From NCBI GenBank assembly GCA_002495065.1, contig DADT01000001.1, forward strand, positions 1 through 25,091: a stretch of DNA of 25,091 bases, written 5' to 3'. How positions within the stretch are numbered: position 1 is the first letter of the stretch; every line of letters begins with the position of its first letter. Shown here one piece after another: positions 8,501-15,480 of this stretch. The notes under the pieces are model-generated. The model did no database searches. It worked only from the letters and a program-made list of their open reading frames with translations, and was not told the DNA's origin. Source of the stretch: Methanoregula sp. UBA471. Lineage in GTDB: Archaea > Halobacteriota > Methanomicrobia > Methanomicrobiales > Methanospirillaceae. The position numbers and the translations under genes were made by a program.

Positions 8501-8763
8501 ATTTCTGTCCTGTTGCACTGTTTGCCAGGGCAGTAATTCCGGCACCTCCCGATGCAGCAGCAGATATGCCAGCGCAGATTCCCGAGACGCCAGCCGCTTC
8601 CCCGGCTCCTACGGCATTCTCCACGTTTTCCAGCATGATTCTGTGGGTCATCGACAGTGCGATGAAAAACATTGTACTCACCGCAGGGCTGGTGATCCTT
8701 GTTGTGGCTGTCCTGCTGTATGGCCGGAAGCGGCGGCGGGATCGGATCATGTATCTCCTCTAG
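5575..8763 (+). CDS. Membrane-anchored surface protein with propeller repeats and two PKD domains
   Basis: A 1062-residue envelope protein. Residues 1-40 hold a signal peptide with a long hydrophobic core ending near VSA. About 50-365 contains at least six repeats of the TolB/propeller type, each with an 'I-V-W-Q/E-D' strand followed by a 'D-I-Y-L-Y-D/N-L' strand. Two PKD domains follow (about 373-455 with ADFTADY-type start, about 462-542 with WDFGDGS). After a variable region of about 300 residues comes a beta-rich domain (about 845-985, LQPDGCTFSPAISLNFTIP) like those ending many methanogen surface proteins. A membrane helix (about 1031-1051) and a basic tail (GRKRRRDR) anchor it with the bulk outside. 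AGGAG at 5558-5562 is 12 bases before this ATG but only 5 before another ATG at 5568, so the start is not certain. Its stop codon overlaps that of the convergent TrkH gene. Likely role: adhesion or cell-surface structure. Confidence 0.88.
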   Translation: MQTSGGGCEREPFQIHTSVVFFASVFLVFSCVIFPVSALLNGTETPISTDIYKTLTYPPAMYDDLIAWSTQDINDDPASGYSSRYIMITNLTNGDQFPIPSPVTSWNSAPSIDNTTLVWMQDPDGVNFTIIAYDLAGSSQLAEIPVTPGDYYSDPKNNVLPKISGTSIVWQDYANGNWDIFYYNLTWETGTPPEQIITGGEDQKNPVIFGDHIVYENWSGLSSTIYLYNRSNNSSVRISLSDNEVNPAIEGKNIVWQNLTSTGTKRIILYNITTGETLRIPPAGTSSDQTNPKISGNYIVWEDTRERNPYTDIYLYDLTDGSERLLTPGSPGSKSMPAVFDNRIVWQDTRAMFNGGYNEDIYLLTRGAAETCPGAEFTADYLVNPPGGLVTFTDTSSPGTSPITYRLWNFSDGSAWENDQSSVTTHSHTFSQDGIFTVKLTVGNAQCRNISSAGPGHTIFINSPPVADFTAVPPEGLSPLTVTFTDTSSGAPTNLSWDFGDGSPLSAGSPVLHTFTETGKEYSVVLTATNGHGSSTATQNIRTLMGAHTIATIPVNGISIDTRFCGQFLTYDIGLLPDFSLSDSSLVSHPPPPFGWQNITFVTADGTGISTDPANSTHYANVSRFYLTSDDTIATTTGSIPGIGNNWGVTCQINTTEYPSTASFQTDIREGASADDRAVFDDLASKVWPSGTLVRDIAYTATFTKQNITSEGISLINFSVAEDWVKGPAASVTEGRNYTYIIAYGYDPQGNKRGAILSRRHISTRDGLDYYEAEVPESASYLSTFALVKLSGSGNPIQLLTLTLVSIIGPESDTGGSGDISYTPGDVKTTQTPDIRPTPPETGKTARLYANDHGIITQATTLQAADGLGSVYIRKGVVAKNSSGAVPSSITINSLPADTLPDNPDGSGFSLSGMAYDLQPDGCTFSPAISLNFTIPQARWGQEFLVKTYDETTMTWLDVPTSYDPDTGIVTAELSHFCPVALFARAVIPAPPDAAADMPAQIPETPAASPAPTAFSTFSSMILWVIDSAMKNIVLTAGLVILVVAVLLYGRKRRRDRIMYLL

Positions 8764-10274
8764 TCGAGTTCATGGTGATCGTACACAAGTGGCGCGGGTT
8801 TCTGTTTGGTGATATCCTCCTGGATACCCTTTACAAAACCCATGGCAATGATAATTACCGGAACGATCTCGAGTCTTCCCAGCCACATCAGCAGGATAAA
8901 GATCCATTTAATCGAAAGCGGGCTTGCTGCCGAGATGAAACCGACCGTGAGCCCCACGTTGCTCAACGCAGAGACCAGTTCAAAAATTACCTCTTCGATG
9001 TCGAATGATGTAATGTAGACATGTAAAGAGACGACCGTGGCAATGAATATGGTGAGCACATAGACCACGATTACCAGCATGTTCCGGGAGATTGCCAGCT
9101 CAGAGATCTCCTTTGAAAGAGTCCGCTTGCCAAAACGGAGAGGTACCAGCACATGGCTGCTCACGAAGAACCGCCGGAACCACCACTTCACCCCTTCATA
9201 TGCCAGCATCACCCGGTTTACCTTGATCCCCCCTGCAGCACTCCCCATCGCCCCGCCAATGAACATCATCATCCCTACTACAGCGATCGGGATCGCCACC
9301 CAGGTATGGGGATCTGAGTTCTGCAGACCACAGGTGCACAGTCCTGATACTGCCGTAAATACTCCCTGCCGGAGAGCAGTAGTGAGGGGCAGGTTGCCAA
9401 AGATAAAGAGATCCCATGACGTTATAAGGGAGCCTGCGAGCGCAATCAGGAGCAGGGCTCTTACGGTCTGGTCGCGGAACATATCCCGGACTTTTCCATT
9501 ATAGAGAAAAAAGAAGATCTTGAACGGGATTGCCCCGGCAATCATCACGGGTATGAGCAGCATTTCCAGGAGGGGATTATTGTAGAACGCAAGCCCGCCC
9601 GTGTGGATCGTGAAGCCTCCGGTGGCAATGGCAACCATGACAAGGTTCAGCGAATCCCAGAGCGGGATGCCGGCAGTCATGATCATTCCGGTGAATGCAA
9701 AGGTCAGGACAAGATAGATCATCCACATCCGCCGGCTGGTCGTCATCGCAGAAGTTACCAGTTCTTCTTCCCGTCCTTCGGCGCGGTACAGCCGGAAGAG
9801 CGAGACCCGGGTCTTCCTTCGCAGGGAAATGCCGAACGCAATGATGCCTATCCCTCCGATCCACTGGGTGAATGATCGCCAGAACAGGAGCGTTCTGGGT
9901 GTGGTTTCAGGGTCTGTAATCATGGTGAAGCCGGTGCCTGTCCAGCCTGACATCGCCTCAAAGATGCTGTCGGTATACGACATGTTCAATCCGAATACGA
10001 AGGGGAGTGCACCGATAAGCGCAATGGCAAGCCAGGAAAGTGCGACGGCTACAAGGGTACCGGAAAAGGACGGTGCGAGATCCTCATACGAGATGCGGGA
10101 GAGTAATCCGCCCAGGACGAGGAACACGAGCGGGGCGGAGGCGACAGGCAGGAGCATATCCCATTCACGGAAGATAACGAGGACGAGAAACGGCAGCAGT
10201 GAAACGAGGCCAAGAAACTCAAAAATGAGACCCATGTCGTGCGCGATCATGGCGATATGCTCGATGCGCTTCAT
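8760..10274 (-). CDS. trkH: TrkH/KtrB-family potassium uptake protein
   Basis: The membrane subunit of a Trk/Ktr potassium importer, 504 residues. The four pore-loop filters characteristic of the family can be seen: SGWTGTGFT (about 109-117), IATGGFT (about 215-221), VSGLCTCGLQN (about 308-318) and LSNVGLTVG (about 436-444). GSAAGGIKVNR (about 343-353) is the conserved TrkH/KtrB stretch after the third repeat. About ten membrane segments are present. The family normally works with a cytosolic NAD/ATP-binding TrkA/KtrA subunit; none is in this window, so it would have to be encoded elsewhere. It has its own promoter and converges on the surface-protein gene, with the two stop codons sharing the bases CTAG at 8760-8763. 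Identification is secure; the choice of TrkH versus KtrB as name is not. Confidence 0.93.
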   Translation of the reverse strand: MKRIEHIAMIAHDMGLIFEFLGLVSLLPFLVLVIFREWDMLLPVASAPLVFLVLGGLLSRISYEDLAPSFSGTLVAVALSWLAIALIGALPFVFGLNMSYTDSIFEAMSGWTGTGFTMITDPETTPRTLLFWRSFTQWIGGIGIIAFGISLRRKTRVSLFRLYRAEGREEELVTSAMTTSRRMWMIYLVLTFAFTGMIMTAGIPLWDSLNLVMVAIATGGFTIHTGGLAFYNNPLLEMLLIPVMIAGAIPFKIFFFLYNGKVRDMFRDQTVRALLLIALAGSLITSWDLFIFGNLPLTTALRQGVFTAVSGLCTCGLQNSDPHTWVAIPIAVVGMMMFIGGAMGSAAGGIKVNRVMLAYEGVKWWFRRFFVSSHVLVPLRFGKRTLSKEISELAISRNMLVIVVYVLTIFIATVVSLHVYITSFDIEEVIFELVSALSNVGLTVGFISAASPLSIKWIFILLMWLGRLEIVPVIIIAMGFVKGIQEDITKQKPAPLVYDHHELD

Positions 10275-10296
10275 CTGATAACCAAGCTGATTGGTC

Positions 10297-10307
10297 TTTT
10301 TATATTG
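10297..10307 (-). promoter_or_regulatory. TATA box of the TrkH gene
   Basis: On the minus strand the element reads CAATATAAAAA, centred about 28 bp before the ATG at 10274. This predicts a leaderless transcript. Confidence 0.5.
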
Positions 10308-10393
10308 TTATGGGTATCGCTTTTCAAAGTCCCGCTTTTTATGTCCATTAACCGCACTATTAATTTCAGGGATGGTATAATAGGTATTCAGAC

Positions 10394-11425
10394 ATGAAGA
10401 CGCAGCGCAGCGACCTTTTTTTATTCGTGTTCATATTCATCCTCTTCATTTTCGCTTTTTTTGTGTTCTGGGTAGTAACCGACATGGTCCTCCTCGGGGC
10501 GTCACTGGCGGTTGTGCTCATCCCGCTCCACCGCCGTATTTCCGGCTTAACCCGGCCGGGGGTATCGGCCGCTTTCCTGACATTTTGTGTTTTTGGCATC
10601 CTGTTCATTGTAACAATCGGTTCGTACTTCATCATATCTTCAAACCTTAACGTAATCCTTGAAATGTTCACGGCGATTGACTCATGGCTGAACAATCCTG
10701 CCACCAATCCCCTTGATTTCGGGATCCCGTTCACCAAGGCAAGTATGTCAGGCCTGTTATCCCGGGGAACTGCATTATTTGTGGATTACCAGAAAACGCT
10801 GCTCGATAATCTCGCCCTCATCGCTTTTAAGGTATTTGTGTTGTTTTTTTCACTGTTCTCCCTGCTTTTATGGGGAGATGAACTCAAACGGAAACTCACC
10901 CGCCACGTACCCTCACCATTCGGTGAATACGTAAAGACCCTGTCCAAAGTGACGTCAGATACCCTGTACGCCATATACATCGTCCAGATCGCGATTGCGG
11001 CCCTTACCTTTTTTATTTCCCTGCCGGTCTTTTACCTGCTGGGTTACGGTAATATTGTTTTTTTGTCCTTCCTCGCCGCATTCTGTGAACTGATCCCCGT
11101 GCTCGGGGCATCGGTGGCATTTCTGCTGGTCGGGATGTATGCTCTCGCCATCGGGGATATGTGGGGAGTATTCATCCTGTTTTTCTTCGGGTACGTGATC
11201 GTTTCATGCCTGCCGGAAATTTACATCCGCCCTGTCCTGGTGGGAAAAAGGGTGAAGATCCATCCGGTGATCATGTTCATCGGGATTATCAGCGGCATCC
11301 TGACCCTGGGAATTGCAGGGTTTGTTCTCGGCCCGCTTATCATCGTCCTGCTGATTACCGCATACCGGCTTTCCGTGCAGGAAAAAAAGGATCGGGATGA
11401 GCAGGTAGTGCCATCCTTGAAATAG
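10394..11425 (+). CDS. AI-2E family transporter (PerM/UPF0118 type)
   Basis: A 343-residue polytopic membrane protein of the AI-2E transporter family. Family members are proposed secondary exporters, some Na+/H+ antiporters, others linked to autoinducer-2 export; the archaeal substrate is unknown. About seven or eight hydrophobic segments are present, the first pair starting near residue 9. The family hallmarks lie in the C-terminal half: GYGNIVFLSFLAAFCELIPV (from about 217) and RPVLVGKRVKIHPVIMFIG (from about 279), then a final hydrophobic pair and a charged tail. Spacing to the following Kup gene is 71 bp with a separate TATA-like element, so joint transcription is possible but not required. 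Given the flanking potassium transporters a role in ion homeostasis is a reasonable but unproven inference. Confidence 0.88.
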   Translation: MKTQRSDLFLFVFIFILFIFAFFVFWVVTDMVLLGASLAVVLIPLHRRISGLTRPGVSAAFLTFCVFGILFIVTIGSYFIISSNLNVILEMFTAIDSWLNNPATNPLDFGIPFTKASMSGLLSRGTALFVDYQKTLLDNLALIAFKVFVLFFSLFSLLLWGDELKRKLTRHVPSPFGEYVKTLSKVTSDTLYAIYIVQIAIAALTFFISLPVFYLLGYGNIVFLSFLAAFCELIPVLGASVAFLLVGMYALAIGDMWGVFILFFFGYVIVSCLPEIYIRPVLVGKRVKIHPVIMFIGIISGILTLGIAGFVLGPLIIVLLITAYRLSVQEKKDRDEQVVPSLK

Positions 11426-11463
11426 CGGGAAAAAGACAATTTCTTCGCGTAAAAGGGAAAGGA

Positions 11464-11471
11464 TTATACCT
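11464..11471 (+). promoter_or_regulatory. TATA-like element of the Kup gene
   Basis: TTATACC centred about 30 bp before the ATG at 11497 predicts transcription within a few bases of the start codon, that is a near-leaderless mRNA. Confidence 0.4.
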
Positions 11472-11496
11472 ATTTCTGACGACTGGTATTGAAGAA

Positions 11497-13311
11497 ATGA
11501 TTAAAAATTATTTCGCGATGCCGGGAATTGTCAAGTCAATGGGACTTGTCTTTGGAGACATCGGGACGAGCCCCATCTACACTCTGACAGCCATTTTTCT
11601 TCTCATCCCTCCCACCCCGGAAAATATCATGGGCATCCTCTCGTTGATCATATGGACGATGACCATCCTTGTCACCGTGCAGTATACGTTTCTTGCCATG
11701 CATCTGGGCAAGAAGGGTGAAGGAGGGACGATCGTGTTAAAGGAAATCCTCCTCCCCCTGTTAAAATCCGGTCATAGCGTGGCTTTCGTATCCCTGCTGG
11801 CAATTGTCGGCATCTCGCTGTTTATCGGGGACAGCGTGATTACCCCTGCCATCAGTATTCTGTCCGCGGTTGAAGGTATCCTGCTTATCCCGGGATTCGG
11901 GCTCACATCGCAGTTTACCCTGATGATCCTTGCCTCCGTCATTGCGGTCGGACTCTTTTCCATACAGGTCCGGGGAACCGAAAAAGTTGCATGGGCATTC
12001 GGACCTGTCATGGTCATCTGGTTCCTGTCACTTGCCATCGCCGGGTGCATTGCACTGATTTCTGCACCTCAGGTCCTCCTTGCCATCTCCCCGCTGTACG
12101 GGATCGATTACCTTCTGAATAACGGGCTCGCTGGATTTCTTATCCTTTCATCGGTGATACTGTGTGCAACCGGGGGTGAAGCCCTGTATGCGGATATGGG
12201 TCATCTTGGCAGGGAGCCGATTGTCCGGGCATGGTATCTTGTTTTCATTGCACTGGCGATAAATTACCTCGGTCAGGGTGCATTCCTGATCACCCATCCG
12301 GGATCAAAAAATGTTCTTTTCGAGATGATCTTTTCCCAGATGCAGATGCTGTACATCCCGTTCCTTCTCCTTTCCATTGCAGCAACGATCATCGCTTCGC
12401 AGGCGATGATCTCGGGCATCTTCTCCATCGTTTACCAGGGTATCACCACCCGCATCATGCCGCTCATGCGCATTGAATTTACATCGCCCCAGCTCCGTTC
12501 CCAGATCTATATCGATGTGGTCAACTGGCTGCTGCTCTTAGCTGTCCTGCTGATAATTGCAATCTTCAGGAGTTCCAATAATCTGACGCATGCATACGGA
12601 CTTGCCGTCACCGGAACAATGGTGATTTCAGGGATAATGATAATCTGGATTTTAGTCCTCCGCGGGGAGCTGGTAAAAACCCTGATCGCCTGTGCTGTGC
12701 TGTTCACCTCCTGCGTGTTCCTGGTGTCGAATATTAATAAAATCCCGTACGGGGGGTACTGGTCCCTGATTATTGCAGCCATCCCCCTGGGTGTAATTCT
12801 GATCTACGTGTACGGCCAGAGAAAACTGGCTGCGGCACTCCGCCCGGTCCCGCTTGATGATTTCCTGAGACAATTCAACGAAACGTTCCATTCCGTCAAC
12901 AGGATCTCGGGTTCAGCGCTTTTCTTTGCCCGCGATTTCCGCAGGCTCCCCCAGTACATCCCCCGTATCATGTTTACCAACAACATCATCTACGATGACA
13001 ATATCATCGTTTCGATTATCCGTACCGAACAGCCGTTCGGAGTGACATGGGGAGTCACCCGGGAGATAGCCCAGGGCCTCTCCATCTTTGAGATCTACCT
13101 GGGGTACATGGAAATCGTCGATATCGGTGCGATACTCAAGGAGGCAGGGATCGAAGAAAAGACGATATTCTATGGCATGGAAGATATCGTGACCGGTCAT
13201 CCGGTATGGCGCATCTTTGCTGCAATAAAACGTCTCACCCCTTCCATGGTCCAGTTCTACAAGCTGCCATCCGATAAGATCCATGGAGTCGTGACCCGGG
13301 TGGATCTGTAA
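11497..13311 (+). CDS. kup: Kup-family potassium transporter
   Basis: A 604-residue K+ uptake (KUP/HAK/KT) protein, thought to be a K+/H+ symporter. The N-terminal signature GLVFGDIGTSPIYT is at 17-30, GEGGTIVLKEILLPLL follows at about 74-89, and GGEALYADMGHLGR at about 226-239 is the strongly conserved family motif. About twelve membrane segments occupy residues 10-440, and the remaining 160 residues form the usual cytosolic domain. Length is close to that of E. coli Kup (622). A 14-bp palindrome follows the gene. Together with TrkH 1.2 kb away it makes a potassium-uptake neighbourhood with two unrelated transport mechanisms. Confidence 0.95.
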   Translation: MIKNYFAMPGIVKSMGLVFGDIGTSPIYTLTAIFLLIPPTPENIMGILSLIIWTMTILVTVQYTFLAMHLGKKGEGGTIVLKEILLPLLKSGHSVAFVSLLAIVGISLFIGDSVITPAISILSAVEGILLIPGFGLTSQFTLMILASVIAVGLFSIQVRGTEKVAWAFGPVMVIWFLSLAIAGCIALISAPQVLLAISPLYGIDYLLNNGLAGFLILSSVILCATGGEALYADMGHLGREPIVRAWYLVFIALAINYLGQGAFLITHPGSKNVLFEMIFSQMQMLYIPFLLLSIAATIIASQAMISGIFSIVYQGITTRIMPLMRIEFTSPQLRSQIYIDVVNWLLLLAVLLIIAIFRSSNNLTHAYGLAVTGTMVISGIMIIWILVLRGELVKTLIACAVLFTSCVFLVSNINKIPYGGYWSLIIAAIPLGVILIYVYGQRKLAAALRPVPLDDFLRQFNETFHSVNRISGSALFFARDFRRLPQYIPRIMFTNNIIYDDNIIVSIIRTEQPFGVTWGVTREIAQGLSIFEIYLGYMEIVDIGAILKEAGIEEKTIFYGMEDIVTGHPVWRIFAAIKRLTPSMVQFYKLPSDKIHGVVTRVDL

Positions 13312-13325
13312 CCGGGCTGGTGGGA

Positions 13326-13352
13326 AAGAACAGGTTCTTAATTCATTTTGAT
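13326..13352 (+). terminator. Candidate terminator after kup
   Basis: AAGAAC-AG-GTTCTT is a perfect 14-bp palindrome at 13326-13339, 15 bp after the kup stop, followed by a T-rich stretch including TTTTGATTTTTC. A binding site for a dimeric regulator is an alternative reading. Confidence 0.35.
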
Positions 13353-13557
13353 TTTTCTTTCAGACAAGCCGATCATGTTATGGGAGATACCGTGACAGTG
13401 ACAACAATAATGTCATGACCCGGAAGAAGTGGCTGGATATTTTTTCCGCCCATTTCCCGTCAGAATTGGAACAGGTGAGGAATCCGTCCTCATGCCTTCC
13501 ACGATACGGACCAGTCCCGGAGAGGCACTGACGATACGCTCATATTTTCACCGCACC

Positions 13558-13564
13558 TATATAT
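13558..13564 (+). promoter_or_regulatory. TATA box before a small ORF
   Basis: TATATAT within CACCTATATATCC, about 35 bp before an ATG at 13596, with AGGT five bases before that ATG. It stands in an otherwise gene-free gap of 423 bp between kup and the tRNA gene. Confidence 0.4.
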
Positions 13565-13595
13565 CCTGCACGCGGAATTTGGCACCAGGTCAGCG

Positions 13596-13715
13596 ATGCC
13601 GGAATCTGGCGTCGATGATTATCTGAGCAGTCCCGCATATCACAGGTATCCGGGGCAGGGCATAGAAGCGGGACTCAAGAGTCCTCTCGGTAAATTTCAT
13701 TGCAAATCCGTGTAA
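13596..13715 (+). CDS. Candidate 39-residue protein
   Basis: A short ORF encoding 39 residues beginning MPESGVDDYLSSPAYHRYPG and ending in a Lys-rich stretch with one Cys (KFHCKSV). It has a TATA box at the right distance, a weak AGGT ribosome-binding site and codon use like its neighbours. It ends 19 bp before the tRNA gene. No family is recognised and no domain can be seen. It could equally be chance; the rest of the gap 13312-13734 shows nothing else convincing. Confidence 0.3.
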   Translation: MPESGVDDYLSSPAYHRYPGQGIEAGLKSPLGKFHCKSV

Positions 13716-13734
13716 ACAAAAAGAACAATCGTGC

Positions 13735-13819
13735 GCGAGGATCGCCGAGCCAGGTCAAAGGCGATGGATTTAGGGTCCATTCCCGCAGGGGTTCGCCGGT
13801 TCGAATCCGGCTCCTCGCA
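13735..13819 (+). tRNA. tRNA-Leu (anticodon UAG)
   Basis: An 85-nt class II tRNA. Acceptor arm GCGAGGA (13735-13741) pairs with TCCTCGC (13812-13818), discriminator A at 13819. The anticodon stem ATGGA/TCCAT encloses the loop TTTAGGG, giving anticodon TAG (codon CUA). A long variable arm (CCCGCAGGGG region) and the T arm CCGG-TTCGAAT-CCGG are present. The 3' CCA is not encoded, as is usual in many archaea. No intron is seen. A repeat starts inside its 3' end and is described separately. Confidence 0.95.
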
Positions 13820-13865
13820 TCTGTTTCAGGGGTTATAGGTATCGCAAAAATTTTGAACTTTTTTT
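13812..13865 (+). repeat. tRNA-3'-end-like repeat, copy D, with T-tract
   Basis: From the 3' acceptor strand of the tRNA to 13843 this sequence matches 14437-14468 at 27 of 32 positions without gaps, and an inverted copy at about 15501-15547. The core is GGGGTTATAGGTATC. It ends in a run of seven T (13859-13865), which may terminate the tRNA transcript. The AT-rich sequence from here to 14104 has several tiny ORFs but nothing I can support as a gene. Confidence 0.65.
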
Positions 13866-14104
13866 GAATGAAGGAGATATGGATTAAAATAATGTGGAAA
13901 TTTTTTTTGTTTACGGATGGTGAAAACTAAAATCGAAATAGGGTTATTTTTGTTTAATACGGTTTATCTGTTCCTTTTATTGGAGGATGATCATAAAATA
14001 ATAGTGCTGCGTACCGGGCTGGTTTTAGCCTCCGATTAGATTTAGAGGATACTCATCCGAACGGTCGTTTCACTAGTACGTTGATGTCTTTGATGTCGGT
14101 TCTA

Positions 14105-14284
14105 TCAGTATGGTAGAGCAGATTCAGTGGATTGAGCAGGTTGCGTAGGTTGTGTGGGTTGGGTAGGTTGTGTGGGTTGACTGGGCTGTGGCGGGCTGTC
14201 TAAGGGTTGAACTGTAGTGGTTTCCATACAACCAGCAGTTCCAAGTAGCAGTGCAAGACAAATAAACAATACCAGTATTTTCAT
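14105..14284 (-). CDS. Small lipoprotein with TQP repeats
   Basis: A 59-residue protein. Residues 1-19 form a lipoprotein signal peptide (MKILVLFICLALLLGTAGC), with the lipobox Cys at 19. The mature part continues METTTVQPLDSPP and then repeats Q-P-S/T (QPSQPTQPTQPTQPTQPAQ, about 33-51), a low-complexity extended linker of the type that tethers a domain to the membrane. It then stops after ALPY, with no domain following. A frame shift near the stop would extend it by a stretch containing DIKDINVLVKRPFG to a stop at 14053, so it may be a truncated remnant of a longer lipoprotein. The TATA box at 14307-14314 predicts a leaderless mRNA; AGGAAG also precedes the ATG. Confidence in the gene is good; whether it is intact is not clear. 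Confidence 0.72.
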   Translation of the reverse strand: MKILVLFICLALLLGTAGCMETTTVQPLDSPPQPSQPTQPTQPTQPTQPAQSTESALPY

Positions 14285-14306
14285 AATCTTCCTGCGTAAT
14301 CCAGCA

Positions 14307-14314
14307 TTATAAAA
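14307..14314 (-). promoter_or_regulatory. TATA box of the TQP lipoprotein gene
   Basis: The minus strand reads TTTTATAA, centred about 26 bp before the ATG at 14284, so transcription should start at or next to the start codon. Confidence 0.5.
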
Positions 14315-14425
14315 CCTCTCCTAAAAATCAAATTTTGAAACGGAATAATGGCCGTCTTTTATCCGCCAACAGAACGTGAATATGAACGTCTGTAAGCGAA
14401 TGTTAAAAAGAGTTCTAAATTTCTG

Positions 14426-14469
14426 AGATACCACTATCCCCGGTTCTGTTCTAGGGGTTATAGGTATCT
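14426..14469 (+). repeat. tRNA-3'-end-like repeat, copy A (hairpin form)
   Basis: The right arm GGGGTTATAGGTATCT faces a left arm AGATACCACTATCCCC, which matches its reverse complement at both ends with a mismatched middle. The loop region CGGTTCTGTTCTA resembles the bases after the tRNA (CGCATCTGTTTCA). The 32 bp at 14437-14468 align with 13812-13843 at 27 positions in the same orientation. It lies in a gap (14285-14541) that otherwise holds only the lipoprotein promoter. Confidence 0.6.
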
Positions 14470-14541
14470 TAAGAAATGCAATTCCAACCACAAGGGTGTT
14501 TCACATTTAATTATCGAATTAAAAAAGGGTCAAAAATTTTT

Positions 14542-15039
14542 TTATTTTCTCTCTAAAATATTTTTTAAATTCTGTCCTTCTTCGTCCATGTGTTTTTGTG
14601 TTAAAAATAAAATCTCATCAACAGATTTTTTCCTAAGAGTCAGGTATATTTTACCGAAATGGTAGTGTGTCTGAGCGATAAAATGCGTACCTTCCCCTTT
14701 TTTCTCAATGATCCATTCCAGTTTGGGGCACATGAAAGAAAGAGGCCAGACTGGCCTTAACGCAATTTTTTTGTTTTTTATAGACTCAATAACCGAAGCT
14801 TTTATTCCACCCTTATGCCCTCCAACAGTTTCCTGGGAATCAATTTTTGAGCCGACTTCAAGAGGTTCTCCATGAGTCCAACGCCAGAAGTCATGGTCAT
14901 TATGCCACTTTTTATAATTATTCTCAATATGATAAAAAAAATCCCAGATCTGTTCAGGAGTTGCATTAATTATTGTGGAAGATTTTATCACATAATCGAC
15001 AAAAATGCCCATATCTGAATACAAGCGATTAATTTGCAT
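14542..15039 (-). CDS. SRPBCC/START-like domain protein
   Basis: A 165-residue soluble protein with the SRPBCC (Bet v1-like, polyketide-cyclase type) pattern. The first strand SSTIINATPEQIWDFF (20-35) is followed by the helix region with YKKWHNDHDFW (42-52), a GSKIDSQE strand, WPLSFMCPKLEWIIEKKG, THFIAQTHYHFG, and a long C-terminal helix (about 137-162) that would close the ligand cavity. Such proteins bind hydrophobic ligands or act in small-molecule metabolism; no specific ligand can be read. An in-frame ATG at 15012 (residue 10) is an equally good start since neither has a clear ribosome-binding site. The gene is more AT-rich than its neighbours, with many AAA/ATT codons, suggesting recent transfer. 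Confidence 0.82.
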   Translation of the reverse strand: MQINRLYSDMGIFVDYVIKSSTIINATPEQIWDFFYHIENNYKKWHNDHDFWRWTHGEPLEVGSKIDSQETVGGHKGGIKASVIESIKNKKIALRPVWPLSFMCPKLEWIIEKKGEGTHFIAQTHYHFGKIYLTLRKKSVDEILFLTQKHMDEEGQNLKNILERK

Positions 15040-15134
15040 AATTAGTTTCTCTGGAGAAATTATTGAGAATTTAATGAGCGATTAAAAATCTAAAAATAAT
15101 CTGCTCGAATCTGAGATTCGTGTATGAAAAATAG

Positions 15135-15464
15135 ATGCGTTTTACGACAGATGATATCACAAGAGAAAAGGGCGTCGCGACTTCAAAAAGTCACTTTGCG
15201 GGCAACTATACCCCCAGCGACGGGATGCTGCTGACATTGGCAGACGAAGTGGGGTAGATGATTCTCCAAACATCGCATGGGGAACGCTTCCTTCTCCAGC
15301 CACAATCCCCCCTGGAATTTTTCTTCCCTAAGATCCCGGAGTCCCGACTCGTTTTTTCCCGTAGGCAAAACCTTGTGACCGGACCAAAGTGGTTGCCGCG
15401 CCGGAGTATGCCCATCCACGCCCTCCTGAGCCAAACAATAACAATCATATTTACTCAGGATTGA
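15135..15464 (+). pseudogene. Possible decayed ORF with in-frame TAG
   Basis: A 40-codon ORF from ATG 15135 (MRFTTDDITREKGVATSKSH onward) has natural-looking composition and stops at TAG 15255-15257. The same frame resumes immediately with ATG 15258 and runs 68 codons to 15464. Another frame across the junction also looks protein-like for about 27 residues, as expected for a frameshifted remnant. No family is recognised, no promoter or ribosome-binding site is seen, and the minus-strand frames here are also open. I take it as a degraded gene or chance. It occupies most of the gene-free gap 15040-15665. Confidence 0.25.
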
Positions 15465-15480
15465 GCATCGTCCTCAGAAT

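Noticed and set aside
8439..9008. Plus-strand 189-codon frame across the surface-protein/TrkH junction
   Set aside because: It overlaps two secure genes in other frames and is Cys/His/Arg-rich.
13429..13626. Plus-strand open frame of 65 codons after kup
   Set aside because: Composition is poor, it has no promoter, and it overlaps the better-supported small ORF in another frame.
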